From: CALFER01 sp964472395
GTDB lineage: Bacteria; CSSED10-310; CALFER01
DNA length: 64,000 nt
Assembly (NCBI GenBank): GCA_964472395.1
Contig: CAYYMM010000005.1
Coordinates: 19,947 to 83,946 of the forward strand
Reading direction: 5' to 3'
In this document: piece after piece, positions 35,593-44,263 of the stretch
Position numbering within the stretch: position 1 is the first letter of the stretch
Layout: each line of letters starts with the position of its first letter
Made by a program: the position numbers and the translations under genes
The notes under the pieces: model-generated
Seen by the model: only the letters and a program-made list of their open reading frames with translations
Told to the model about the DNA's origin: nothing
Databases searched by the model: none

Positions 35593-36966
35593 ATGAAAAG
35601 GAGTAGTTTCAAAGATCGGAGCGATGCTGAATGTGATGGGAATATCCCGGGGGTTTATCCGAATCGATGGAGCCCATTCGCCTTGCTCGTGTACGGGACC
35701 GTGATCGCTCTGCGCGCGCCTGAGATCTTGTGGCCGGGGCGGTTCTGGGCGGAAGAAGGCGCGTATTACTTCATGAGGTACTCCCGGCCGGTCCAATGGT
35801 CATGGTTCTTCTCCTCGGAACTCGGGTATTTCAGCCTGTTGAACAAAATCGCGGCGTTCCTGGCGGGGCGAGTCGTTCCCCTCACGTTCGCGCCTCTGGT
35901 GACCGTCGCGTTCTCATTTATGGTCATGATGCTACCCGCCTGGATATGGCTCTTTTCCCGTAAGCCCATGTCGGATAAATCCCCGCGTGTCTACGCGTTT
36001 CTTGCGCTCATCCTGCTCGTCCAACCCAACCAGGAAGTCTGGTTGAACACTGTCAACAGCCAGTTTTTCCTGTGCATCTCGACGGCGATCATTCTGGTGA
36101 CCGACAGCAGTAGACGCGCCCCGCCCTGGGTTCGCATTCCGGCCCTTGTCCTGGGAGGATTGACCGGCGTGGTGTCTGCCTTGCTGACGCCTTTTTTCTG
36201 GGTGGAGTACGGGATATCCGGGAAAACGGAGAAGCTGCGCGAGGCGCTGTGGCTCAGTGCCGCGGCGTTGATTCAGGTGCTTTTTGTTCTGCTCAGTGGA
36301 GGCCGAGAGTCGGGATGGCATTTCGCTGCATTGCCAGGGGTTCTGTTCGTCAAGCAGTGGATTCTGCCGTTGTTCGGCGAGTCGGCGGTCGAGGCATTAT
36401 CCGGTTTCATCACACGGCATCAACTCCACAGAAGCATGCTTTCCGGAACGGTTGCACTCATTCCATACGTCATCGTCGCCTGGGGATTGGCGCGACGGGG
36501 AAGGAGACAGAGCGTGCTGTTGTTTTGCGCCTCTGTGTTCATTGCCGTCGTGAGTTTTATCAAGTCATCCGAGTCGCAGACCGGTGATATGATTCTTCTT
36601 CATTTTCTGCCGATGGGTGGAGGCCGGTACTATTTCGCTCCGAATGTGCTGCTGTATTGCGCGTTGATCATTCCGCAGGCAACTGTTCCTGCGGGGTTCA
36701 AGGGCTGGAGCCGGCTGGATCGTCTGGCCTGGTTGCTTGCGGGACTCGCGATCTGTACGGGCTCGATCGATTATCTGACGGGTCGCTCGCGCCATTCTTC
36801 CTTTTTTACGGGTCCGTCGTGGAGCGAGCAGGTGAAAACATGGGAAGCATCGGATCGGGATACGCTCGAGATCTGGCCGAGACCCTGGAGGATCACGGTT
36901 CCAAAGCCCAAGAAGGCCGTGTGCAGGCCGATGATTCAGCAAATGGTGGAACAACTCGGTAACTAA
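35593..36966 (+). CDS. Polytopic membrane protein, possible GT-C-like
   Basis: The product is about 457 residues with some ten membrane helices. Near the first helix is the conserved-looking run PGRFWAEEGAYYF, with an acidic pair in the first extracytoplasmic loop as in GT-C glycosyltransferases. A further loop holds EVWLNTVNSQFFL. No defined family. ATG 35593 has GGAG nine bases upstream; ATG 35578 is the alternative. The C-terminal about 60 residues are soluble and basic. Confidence 0.6.
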   Translation: MKRSSFKDRSDAECDGNIPGVYPNRWSPFALLVYGTVIALRAPEILWPGRFWAEEGAYYFMRYSRPVQWSWFFSSELGYFSLLNKIAAFLAGRVVPLTFAPLVTVAFSFMVMMLPAWIWLFSRKPMSDKSPRVYAFLALILLVQPNQEVWLNTVNSQFFLCISTAIILVTDSSRRAPPWVRIPALVLGGLTGVVSALLTPFFWVEYGISGKTEKLREALWLSAAALIQVLFVLLSGGRESGWHFAALPGVLFVKQWILPLFGESAVEALSGFITRHQLHRSMLSGTVALIPYVIVAWGLARRGRRQSVLLFCASVFIAVVSFIKSSESQTGDMILLHFLPMGGGRYYFAPNVLLYCALIIPQATVPAGFKGWSRLDRLAWLLAGLAICTGSIDYLTGRSRHSSFFTGPSWSEQVKTWEASDRDTLEIWPRPWRITVPKPKKAVCRPMIQQMVEQLGN

Positions 36967-37101
36967 TCCGCTTTCCGGATGAATCGAATACTGGTCATCA
37001 GTTGCCAGTTCCGGTCTCGCGCTTTATGATTATCGCTCGTATCGTGGCTTGAATCTCCTGTTGGATCTGTCAGTGTTCACCGTTTCGGAAAGGGGACGAC
37101 A

Positions 37102-37848
37102 ATGCGAGACATCATCGAGATGTGGAAGGACACGCGGATGGTCGTTCTGACCGCTGTTTCCGCCGCCGTCTATGCCGCCACCATCATGCCGCTCAAGATC
37201 ATTCCGATCATTCCCGGCTTCACCGAAGTCCGTCCCGGCGTCGTCTTCGCCATCTTCTGCAGTTTTCTGTTCGGCCCTGCCGGTGCCTGGGGCGCGGCTT
37301 TCGGCAACCTGATCGCCGACTTCTTCGGCACGCTCACGCTCGGATCCATCTTCGGCTTCTTCGGAAATTTTCTCTTCGGCTACATTCCGTACAAAATGTT
37401 CCGTGCTCTGACATCGAGCGAACCTCTCCCGGCATCCAGAAGCCAGACGTTGAGCATCCTGACCGCCATTCTCGGCGCAGCGGCCGCCTGCACATTCATC
37501 ATTGCATGGGGTGTCGACGCGATCGGTGCGGTTCCCTTCAAAATCCTCGCACCGATCATCATGGCCAACAACTCCGCTCTCTCGGTGTTCCTCGTCCCGA
37601 TCCTTCTTGCCACGCTTTACCCGCGCGTGAAAATCTGGGGTCTGCTTTACTCGAGTGTGCTGCCGGAACCGCTCACACGACCGTCCCGATTCGCCCGGCT
37701 CGGCGTTGCACTGACGCTGATCGGCGCATTCGGCGGGCTCATCGCGGGGCTCGTGATCGGCTATATCCAGATCCCGCTTCCCCTGCCGCTCTCGGCGGTT
37801 CTCGCGCCGTTTCTTCTCATGCTCCTGATCGGCGCGATCCTTCTGTAG
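37102..37848 (+). CDS. ECF transporter substrate-binding (S) component, QueT-like
   Basis: The product is 248 residues with about seven hydrophobic segments. The run PGFTEVRPGVVFAIFCSFLFGPAGAWGAAFGNLIADFFG and IFGFFGNFLFGYIPYK is the QueT-type S-component pattern, proposed for queuosine precursors. AAAGGGG precedes the ATG. It is followed two bases later by the ATPase gene and then EcfT, giving a complete dedicated ECF transporter. I saw no preQ1 riboswitch in the 135 bases upstream, so the substrate remains open. Confidence 0.75.
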   Translation: MRDIIEMWKDTRMVVLTAVSAAVYAATIMPLKIIPIIPGFTEVRPGVVFAIFCSFLFGPAGAWGAAFGNLIADFFGTLTLGSIFGFFGNFLFGYIPYKMFRALTSSEPLPASRSQTLSILTAILGAAAACTFIIAWGVDAIGAVPFKILAPIIMANNSALSVFLVPILLATLYPRVKIWGLLYSSVLPEPLTRPSRFARLGVALTLIGAFGGLIAGLVIGYIQIPLPLPLSAVLAPFLLMLLIGAILL

Positions 37849-37849
37849 T

Positions 37850-39556
37850 ATGTCCGACGATCACTCCCCGAAAGTCGCAATCGAATTCAGGGATGTTCAT
37901 TTCGCCTATCAGGGAACACAGACGCCAGCGCTGAATGGCATCTCTCTGGTGTTCCCTCGCGGATCGTTCACGGTGGTCATGGGGCCGAGCGGTGCCGGCA
38001 AGACGACGCTCGCGCGTTGCATCAACGGGATCGTGCCGAAGTATTACCGGGGCGAATTCTCGGGTGATGTGCAAATCTCGGATCGATCGATCGGCACCTG
38101 TTCCGTTCCGGAAAACGCCGCTGATGTCGGCATGGTCTTTCAGGATTTCGAATCACAGATCTTTTCGACCGACATTCTGCTCGATCTGGCCTTCGGCCCG
38201 GAAAATCTCGGGCATCCCCCCGCGGACATTCTGGATCGCGCGCGGAATATCATGCATTCACTCCATTTTGAGGGGATGGCCGACCGCGATTCGACGGCGC
38301 TCTCGGGGGGGCAGAAGCAGCGTCTCGCGATCGCGAGCGTCCTGATGATGGGCACCCCCATCATCGTGCTCGACGAACCCACAACCGATCTCGATCCCCG
38401 GAGCCGCATCGAGATTCTCGAACTGCTGAACGCCATCCGCCGCACCGGGCGCACCGTGATCCTGATCGATCATTCACCCGAAGTCGCCCTTTCCGCCGAC
38501 CGGGTGATTGTGCTCAACGCGGGTGAGGTGGTTGCAGACGGTGAACCGGGGGTTGTTTTCGCGGCGTTGCTTTCGGGCGGAATGCCGGGAATCCGCGCCC
38601 CGCAACTCATGGATACCCTCCAGCGTCTCGGTATCCCGCCCTGTCCATCGACGGTCGAGGAAACTGAAGCGCTGATCCGGAAAAGGTATCGGGTCGAATC
38701 GGCTGGACACCGCCGGGAATCGGAACTCCGGCCGGACATCACCGAACCTGCCATACGTGTCGAAAATCTCCGGTTCTCGTATTCGGCGTGCCGTGTTCTC
38801 GACGGAATCGACCTGTCGATCGGTCGTGGTGATTTCGTTGCGTTGCTCGGGAGGAACGGTTCCGGCAAGACGACACTCGCGAAACACCTCAACGGCATTC
38901 TGACGCCGGACGAAGGTCAGGTCTGGATCGGCGGGATGCCGGTCAACGGGATGTCGGCCGGTGACCTGGTGCGGTCGATCGGATATGTGTTTCAGAACCC
39001 CGATCATCAGTTGTTCTGTCCGCGGATCCGCGAGGAACTGGAGTTCGGACTGCGTCAGGGCGGTATTGACCGTTCGGAATGGGATCGGCGCATCGAGGCG
39101 GCGCTGGGGGCTGTCGGTTTGTCGGGACGCGAGACTGCGGATCCGTTCATGCTGACGAAGGGGGATCGGCAGCGTGTGGCGGTGGCGAGCGTGCTGGTGA
39201 TGACGCCGCGGATCATTGTGCTGGATGAACCGACAACCGGCCTGGACCACCGCGATCAGCTCGGCATGATGGCGCTCATTGAACGTCTCAATCGCGAGGG
39301 CCATACGATCGTGATGATCACGCACAGCATGACGGTTGCGATGCAGTTCGCGAAACGCATTGTGCTGATGGCGGGAGGGCGGGTCATCGGCGACGGCGAT
39401 CGGTCCTTGTTTCTGCGGGATGATCTGTTCCTTGAGGCGGGATTGCGTCGCCCGCCGATTGCGGATTTGAGCGCCCGGTTCGGCTGGATCGCCTCATCCG
39501 TCGAGGAGTTCGTGGCATGGGTGCGGGAAGGTGCGGGCGGAGGGGATCGGCCATGA
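37850..39556 (+). CDS. Fused double ATPase of ECF transporter (EcfA-EcfA')
   Basis: The product is 568 residues with two complete ABC domains. Domain 1 has Walker A GPSGAGKT, signature LSGGQKQR and Walker B IIVLDEPTTDLD. Domain 2 (from about residue 300) has GRNGSGKT, signature LTKGDRQR and IIVLDEPTTGLD. The second signature departs from LSGGQ, a variant known in EcfA-like fused proteins. It powers uptake through the neighbouring S component and EcfT. The stop overlaps the ecfT start (ATGA). Confidence 0.9.
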   Translation: MSDDHSPKVAIEFRDVHFAYQGTQTPALNGISLVFPRGSFTVVMGPSGAGKTTLARCINGIVPKYYRGEFSGDVQISDRSIGTCSVPENAADVGMVFQDFESQIFSTDILLDLAFGPENLGHPPADILDRARNIMHSLHFEGMADRDSTALSGGQKQRLAIASVLMMGTPIIVLDEPTTDLDPRSRIEILELLNAIRRTGRTVILIDHSPEVALSADRVIVLNAGEVVADGEPGVVFAALLSGGMPGIRAPQLMDTLQRLGIPPCPSTVEETEALIRKRYRVESAGHRRESELRPDITEPAIRVENLRFSYSACRVLDGIDLSIGRGDFVALLGRNGSGKTTLAKHLNGILTPDEGQVWIGGMPVNGMSAGDLVRSIGYVFQNPDHQLFCPRIREELEFGLRQGGIDRSEWDRRIEAALGAVGLSGRETADPFMLTKGDRQRVAVASVLVMTPRIIVLDEPTTGLDHRDQLGMMALIERLNREGHTIVMITHSMTVAMQFAKRIVLMAGGRVIGDGDRSLFLRDDLFLEAGLRRPPIADLSARFGWIASSVEEFVAWVREGAGGGDRP

Positions 39557-40311
39557 TGACGGTTTACCGTGCGAGGCGTGGGTTTCTGCACGACCTTTCG
39601 CCCATCACGAAACTGATGCTCCTGCCCGGTGTGTTCCTCCTGTCGCTCCTTTCAGATGACCCGTTCGTTCTGGCGAGCCTGACGGCCGGACTGATCGTCG
39701 TCGCCTGTGGTTCCCGGCTGCATGGGCTGATCTGGAGCAGTCGAGTGATCCTGGGGTTGCTGTTTGTCTTTCCGGCGGTGATGTGGACGTTCATGTATCA
39801 GGGTATGAACGGGCGAGGGTTCATGGGGATTCCGGGTGCGACGACCGAGGGAGTCTTGTATGGATCGGCAATGGGGTTGAGACTCGTCGCGATGCTTGTG
39901 GCCGGGTTGTTACTGCTCGGGTCGACGCGCGTCGAGGAAATCGCATGGGGATTGACGCGCTTCGGGCTGCCGTATCGTCTGAGTTTTGCACTGACGCTCG
40001 CGTTCCGGCTCGTACCGCTCTTTTTTGAGACCTACCGGACGATCGAGGAAGCGCAGCGTGCGAGGGGACTCGACATCCGGCGGAGCGTGCTGGAACGGCT
40101 TCGGGGTGTCATTCCGCTTCTGATTCCGGTCTTTGTGGCGGGATTGAGGCGAACCGATCAGCTCGCGGTCGCCCTCGAGGCCAAGGGATTCGGCCGGCCC
40201 GGAAAACGCACGTCCGTGGTGTCTCGTGTGATGCGGGTCAGGGATTGGACCGCGCTCGCAGCAACCGTTCTTCTGATCGTGCTTTTGGGGGTCGTTCGGG
40301 CATCGCTTTAG
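39553..40311 (+). CDS. ecfT: EcfT, transmembrane coupling component of ECF transporter
   Basis: The product is 252 residues with about five to six membrane helices. EEAQRARGLD and ALEAKGFG are the two A-R-G-type coupling motifs that dock onto the ATPases. The start is the ATG overlapping the ATPase stop; an upstream in-frame extension from 39517 is within that gene. With the S component and fused ATPase it forms one operon, 37102-40311. Confidence 0.9.
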   Translation: MMTVYRARRGFLHDLSPITKLMLLPGVFLLSLLSDDPFVLASLTAGLIVVACGSRLHGLIWSSRVILGLLFVFPAVMWTFMYQGMNGRGFMGIPGATTEGVLYGSAMGLRLVAMLVAGLLLLGSTRVEEIAWGLTRFGLPYRLSFALTLAFRLVPLFFETYRTIEEAQRARGLDIRRSVLERLRGVIPLLIPVFVAGLRRTDQLAVALEAKGFGRPGKRTSVVSRVMRVRDWTALAATVLLIVLLGVVRASL

Positions 40312-40338
40312 CTTCTCGACGTGTGCTCAAGAAAAAGA

Positions 40339-40369
40339 TTGCCAAAGAGAGAAGATTTTATGGTAAAAT
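40339..40369 (+). promoter_or_regulatory. Predicted promoter, extended -10
   Basis: TTGCCA, a long 19-base spacer and TGGTAAAAT (extended -10, TAAAAT 5 of 6). The extended element may compensate for the spacer. It lies 25 bases upstream of the glycosyltransferase start, giving a short leader. Confidence 0.45.
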
Positions 40370-40393
40370 CCGATTGGCTCTGGGAGGAAGGTT

Positions 40394-41131
40394 TTGGCCA
40401 TCGAACTGAGTGTCATCATACCTGCTTACAATGAAGCGTCGCACATCGAGACCACCATTCGTGAATCGATCGCGATGTGTGTCGACCGGCAGTTGGAATT
40501 CGAGATCATCGTCGTGGATGACGGATCGCGGGATCGGACTCTGGAAGTGATTCGCAGCGCAGCGAAAAGTGATTCCAGAGTGCGGGCGCTGACCAACGGG
40601 ACGAACCGGGGGAAAGGATATTCAGTCCGGCATGGCGTGATCGAGTCGCGCGGTGACAGAGTTCTTTTTACGGATGTCGACCTGTCGACGCCTCTGTCGG
40701 AATATGACACGTTGTTCGGGAAATTGTCCGAAGGGTATGATATCGCCATCGGATCGAGAGCGCTTGCACAATCGAAGTTGACTCGGAAGCAACCGCCATA
40801 TAGAGTCTGGCTTGGCCGCCTGGCAAACAAGGCGATTCAGATGGTTGTGCCGGCTCTGCGCGGCATCCAAGACACCCAGTGCGGTTTCAAGTTGTTCAAG
40901 GGTCAGGTAGCGCGCGCGATATTCCCGTTACAGCGGATTGAGCGATGGGGGTTCGATTTTGAGATTTTGCATATTGCGCGGAAGCATGGGTTCAGGGTTG
41001 CTGAAGTACCGGTGGTCTGGAGCCATTCCGGTGATTCCCGGCTCCGCTTGTCGGATTATCCGAAAACGCTGATGGAGTTGTTCAAAGTCCGGATCAACGA
41101 CATCAAAGGCTGCTACACGCATCTTTCCTGA
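40394..41131 (+). CDS. GT2 glycosyltransferase, dolichyl-phosphate-glucose/mannose synthase-like
   Basis: The product is 245 residues from a TTG start with a strong SD (GGAGGAAGG). LSVIIPAYNEASHIE and IIVVDDGSRD form the GT-A nucleotide site, and FTDVDLSTP is the metal-binding D-x-D. GSRALAQS, DTQCGFKLFKG, GFDFEILHIARKHGF and EVPVVW are typical of polyprenyl-phosphate beta-glucosyl/mannosyl synthases. It has no membrane tail, so it is a cytoplasmic peripheral enzyme that loads a lipid carrier for envelope glycans. Confidence 0.88.
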   Translation: MAIELSVIIPAYNEASHIETTIRESIAMCVDRQLEFEIIVVDDGSRDRTLEVIRSAAKSDSRVRALTNGTNRGKGYSVRHGVIESRGDRVLFTDVDLSTPLSEYDTLFGKLSEGYDIAIGSRALAQSKLTRKQPPYRVWLGRLANKAIQMVVPALRGIQDTQCGFKLFKGQVARAIFPLQRIERWGFDFEILHIARKHGFRVAEVPVVWSHSGDSRLRLSDYPKTLMELFKVRINDIKGCYTHLS

Positions 41132-41183
41132 AATTCAGATCGCTCGGGATCGGATGCAGATTATTTCCCATGAGGAGGCAGGT

Positions 41184-42473
41184 TTGAGTTCCAAGCGTCG
41201 TAAATTCAAGTCTGGAGGTTCGTATCAGGGGAATCGCGATTGGGATAACATTGGTAACAGGATCAACTCATCCCACTCGGGTAACGGTGGAAAAGGTTAT
41301 TACTTCTGCGATATCTGCGGAAGCAATGTCCCGCCCGTCGGTTCAGGGGTCCCCTTCTGTCCTCGGTGCATGATCCCGATGCAACTGATGACCGAGACGA
41401 ATCCGAATCAACGGAAGGGTCCGCAAGCCAAACAGGCTTATGATTACTCCGCCAGAATTTTCTATCAGACAGAAGGCCATCCGCAGTACATCGGCTTGCC
41501 GATCGACCATCCGGATCCTGATGATGAGGATGCGGTCCGGCATTATATGATCAGAAAAGAGGCGGCGCGAGCGCAGAAACGGCAGCAGCAGGGCGGCGGG
41601 ATGTCTCAGAATCAACCACGCCACAACCGCTTCACGAAACGCCCCCCGCAGGGGCGTCCCGATAATCGTCAGGATTTCCGCGGCGACAACCGGCATGAGA
41701 ACCGACCGGACAACCGGTTCGATCCGCAGATGCGCCAGGACTCGAGATCAGACGGCAACCCGGATGGCCGTGATGGCCGTGATGGCCGTGATGGCCGGGA
41801 TGGCCGGGATGGGCGATTGGACGGGCGATTGGACGGGCGATTGGACAATCGCCCTGATGCCCGCCCCGACAACCGCCAGCCCGGAGGATACCGGTCAGGC
41901 CATCCCGACCGCCCGCAGGGCCAGCGTCCTTCGAACTATCATCATCAGGGCTCCGGACGACCGAACGACCAGCGCTCGTTTCATCGTCGCCCGCCGACAC
42001 CTCCTCCTCAGGCAACTCAGCCAGCATCCGCTCCCCCGCAGTCTGCCCCTCAAACGACACAAGCCGAATTGCCGCTGAGCCTACCGACACCTCCACCGGA
42101 ACGGCCGGTTGCATATGATCCTCCCAAGATCGATCCTCCGATTGAACGGAAGATTGATCCGCCGAGTGAGCCTCGGAAGGAGGTCAGGATGGAGCCCGTC
42201 CGGGTGGAGCCGATACCGCTGTCCGAAGCGACGAAGGTGGAGGAGACGACGTCGAAGCGACCCAAACGCCGGGTGATCTCGCAGTCACAGGCTGAGGGAT
42301 TGAAAGAACCGGGTGAAGTGCCGAAAACCCGGAAACTGAGGGTAAAAACACCTTCCGGGAATGAGTCGGCCGCGGAGACGCCGGTGGCAAAGCCGAAGAC
42401 CAAACGGGTTGTTCGCAAGAAGGCGGAGCAGGGTGCCGAGGGTTCATCCGACGGGGCCAAGCCACTGTTGTGA
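41184..42473 (+). CDS. Zinc-ribbon protein with long Arg/Asp/Gly/Pro-rich low-complexity region
   Basis: The product is 429 residues from TTG 41184, with GAGGAGG six bases upstream. Residues 1-40 are basic. C42-x-x-C45 and C59-x-x-C62 form a zinc ribbon. Residues about 145-285 are low-complexity, with RPDNR-type repeats and a DGR tandem; then a Pro-rich part and a Lys/Arg-rich tail (KPKTKRVVRKK). The composition suggests a disordered RNA-binding or condensate-forming protein, which is inference. It overlaps the Nudix gene by four bases. Family not recognised. Confidence 0.72.
   Translation: MSSKRRKFKSGGSYQGNRDWDNIGNRINSSHSGNGGKGYYFCDICGSNVPPVGSGVPFCPRCMIPMQLMTETNPNQRKGPQAKQAYDYSARIFYQTEGHPQYIGLPIDHPDPDDEDAVRHYMIRKEAARAQKRQQQGGGMSQNQPRHNRFTKRPPQGRPDNRQDFRGDNRHENRPDNRFDPQMRQDSRSDGNPDGRDGRDGRDGRDGRDGRLDGRLDGRLDNRPDARPDNRQPGGYRSGHPDRPQGQRPSNYHHQGSGRPNDQRSFHRRPPTPPPQATQPASAPPQSAPQTTQAELPLSLPTPPPERPVAYDPPKIDPPIERKIDPPSEPRKEVRMEPVRVEPIPLSEATKVEETTSKRPKRRVISQSQAEGLKEPGEVPKTRKLRVKTPSGNESAAETPVAKPKTKRVVRKKAEQGAEGSSDGAKPLL
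41763..41846 (+). repeat. In-frame tandem repeat, 9-base then 12-base units
   Basis: Six copies of GATGGCCG(T/G)-type 9-base units (last one GATGGGCGA) are followed by two copies of TTGGACGGGCGA and a partial third. They encode DGR repeats then LDGR repeats. Both units are multiples of three, so gain or loss keeps the reading frame. Near-identity between copies suggests recent slippage. Confidence 0.9.
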
Positions 42474-42934
42474 TCATCAACGCGACACTCTGTTATCTCC
42501 GCCGTGCCGGCGAAACGCTCATGATGCTCCGGAACAAGAAGCCGAATGATGTGCATCGAGGGAAATACAACGGTGTCGGTGGAAAGATGATTCCGGGTGA
42601 GACTCCCGAGGCGTGCGCCGCGAGGGAAATTTTCGAGGAAACCGGGTTGATTGTTGACGAGATGGCTCTGCGGGGCATCCTGACGTTTCCGTGTTTCGAC
42701 GGGGCGAACGATTGGATTGTCTATGTGATGCTCGTGACGGACTTCCACGGCGATCTGATTGATAGCGCTGAGGGAGAGTTGCGGTGGATCGAGACGGACA
42801 GACTCGAAGAGTTGCCTTTATGGGAAGGGGATCGTATCTTCCTGAAATGGCTGGACAGGCCGGGATGGTTCTCGGGCCGATTCGACTATCGAAACGGTGA
42901 TCTGATCTCGCATGAGGTCCGATTCTATCTATAA
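42470..42934 (+). CDS. Nudix hydrolase, MutT-like
   Basis: The product is 154 residues from a GTG that overlaps the previous stop (GTGA). The Nudix box is complete: G-x5-E-x7-REIFEETGL within GGKMIPGETPEACAAREIFEETG. Preceding GKYNGVGGK is typical of 8-oxo-dGTP-type hydrolases, so a nucleotide-pool cleaning role is likely. The overlap couples it to the zinc-ribbon protein gene. Confidence 0.87.
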   Translation: MIINATLCYLRRAGETLMMLRNKKPNDVHRGKYNGVGGKMIPGETPEACAAREIFEETGLIVDEMALRGILTFPCFDGANDWIVYVMLVTDFHGDLIDSAEGELRWIETDRLEELPLWEGDRIFLKWLDRPGWFSGRFDYRNGDLISHEVRFYL

Positions 42935-42978
42935 CCCGCCATGATCCGGGATAACCGGACGGCTGATAGGAGGCACGT

Positions 42979-43959
42979 ATGGCTTTCAATCTGAAGGGAC
43001 GAAGTTTTCTGACATTGCTGGATTTCACACCTCAGGAAATCCGCTTTTTGCTTGATCTTTCCCTGAAACTCAAAATGGACAAATACACTGGAGTCTACGG
43101 ACGGAATCTTGAAGGAAAAAACATCGCGTTGCTGTTTGAAAAACCTTCGACCCGGACGCGGTGTGCGTTCACAGTCGCCTGTATCGATGAAGGGGCGCAT
43201 CCGGAGTATCTGGGCAAGGACGATATTCAGATCGGCAAGAAGGAAACCGTAGCGGATACGGCGCGGGTTTTGGGGCGGATGTTCGATGGCATTCAGTTTC
43301 GCGGATTCAAGCATGAAACCGTGGAAACGCTCGCGAAGTACGCCGGTGTCCCAGTCTGGAACGGCTTGACCGATACCTACCATCCAACGCAGATTCTGGC
43401 GGATTTTCTTACCCTGATCGAAGAATTCGGCGGGCTGGAAGGTCTTGTGCTGGCTTACGTCGGCGATGGCCGGAACAATGTCGCGAATTCACTGATGGTC
43501 GGTTCGGCGAAAATGGGCATGGATTTCCGGATCGTCACACCGACCGCTCTGAATCCGGACCCGAATCTGTTGAATCGGTGCCGGGAGATCGCGAAAGAGA
43601 CCGGTGCATGCATCACGGTGACCAGTGATGTGAAAGAGGGCGTTGACGGAACGGATGCGATCTACACCGATGTGTGGGCTTCCATGGGAGAAGAAGATAA
43701 AATCCCCGAACGGATCGCGCTGCTCAAACCCTATCAGGTCAATCGCTCGATGATGGACGCCACCGGGAATCCGGATACCATTTTCCTTCACTGTCTGCCC
43801 GCTTTCCACAATCTCGATACCGCGACCTCGAAAAAATTCCCGGATATCTGTGAAGTGACGGATGAGGTTTTCGAGGGCCCGAAATCGCGCGTGTTCGATG
43901 AAGCGGAAAACCGAGTTCATACGATCAAGGCTGTGATGGTCGCCACGCTCGGAAAGTGA
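42979..43959 (+). CDS. argF: Ornithine carbamoyltransferase
   Basis: The enzyme joins carbamoyl phosphate and ornithine to give citrulline in arginine synthesis (cytoplasmic). The product is 326 residues. EKPSTRTRCAF binds carbamoyl phosphate, YHPTQILADF and GDGRNNVANSLM follow, and the ornithine loop is FLHCLPAFHN. DVWASMGEED matches ornithine (not aspartate) carbamoyltransferases. AGGAGG precedes the ATG. No other arg gene is adjacent. No ARG-box-like operator was obvious. Confidence 0.95.
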   Translation: MAFNLKGRSFLTLLDFTPQEIRFLLDLSLKLKMDKYTGVYGRNLEGKNIALLFEKPSTRTRCAFTVACIDEGAHPEYLGKDDIQIGKKETVADTARVLGRMFDGIQFRGFKHETVETLAKYAGVPVWNGLTDTYHPTQILADFLTLIEEFGGLEGLVLAYVGDGRNNVANSLMVGSAKMGMDFRIVTPTALNPDPNLLNRCREIAKETGACITVTSDVKEGVDGTDAIYTDVWASMGEEDKIPERIALLKPYQVNRSMMDATGNPDTIFLHCLPAFHNLDTATSKKFPDICEVTDEVFEGPKSRVFDEAENRVHTIKAVMVATLGK

Positions 43960-43997
43960 ATGGGATCGATTTCGATTCCCGGAATGACACGGGGATC

Positions 43998-44026
43998 TTG
44001 ACAGGTGGATTGCGTCATGCTAGCGT
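43998..44026 (+). promoter_or_regulatory. Promoter of tRNA-Val
   Basis: A perfect -35 TTGACA, a 17-base spacer, and TGCTAGCGT (extended -10 with TAGCGT). The tRNA begins 13 bases after the -10. Confidence 0.6.
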
Positions 44027-44038
44027 AATCCAGCCATC

Positions 44039-44111
44039 GGGCGCTTAGCTCAGCCGGGAGAGCACTGCTTTCACACGGCAGGGGTCAGCAGTTCGAGCCT
44101 GCTAGCGCCCA
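44039..44111 (+). tRNA. tRNA-Val (CAC)
   Basis: All arms fold: acceptor GGGCGCT (44039-44045) with AGCGCCC (44104-44110), D arm GCTC/GAGC, anticodon stem CTGCT/GGCAG with loop TTCACAC giving anticodon CAC at 44072-44074, five-base variable loop, T arm AGCAG-TTCGAGC-CTGCT and discriminator A. It reads GUG codons. The 3' CCA is not encoded and must be added by nucleotidyltransferase. Confidence 0.97.
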
Positions 44112-44116
44112 TTATG

Positions 44117-44152
44117 AACCGCCGTCAGGTTTACCTGTCGGCGGTTTTTTTT
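44117..44152 (+). terminator. Intrinsic terminator after tRNA-Val
   Basis: AACCGCCG-T-CAGG pairs with CCTG-T-CGGCGG-TT around loop TTTA (one T/T mismatch), followed by eight T. It starts five bases after the tRNA. Confidence 0.95.
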
Positions 44153-44158
44153 AGTCAT

Positions 44159-44188
44159 TGGACGAACACTTTATATCTCTTGTATAAT
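44159..44188 (+). promoter_or_regulatory. Predicted promoter of symporter/HD-GYP operon
   Basis: TGGACG, an 18-base spacer and a perfect TATAAT (44183-44188), just after the tRNA terminator. The leader to the first GTG is about 70 bases. Confidence 0.6.
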
Positions 44189-44263
44189 TAACAAAGGCTA
44201 ACTGCGCGGGGTGAGCGATCGGTCAATAGATAGTTCAGGCCAATCGGCGGGGGAGAATCGATT

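Noticed and set aside
36967..37101. preQ1 riboswitch before the QueT-like gene
   Set aside because: No conserved stem-loop and A-rich tail of class I and no class II pattern were seen.
41763..41846. CRISPR-like or mobile repeat array
   Set aside because: The units are 9 and 12 bases without spacers and lie in frame inside a gene.
43960..43980. Terminator after argF (GGGATCGA ... TCGATTCCC)
   Set aside because: The repeat is imperfect with a two-base loop and no T-run follows.
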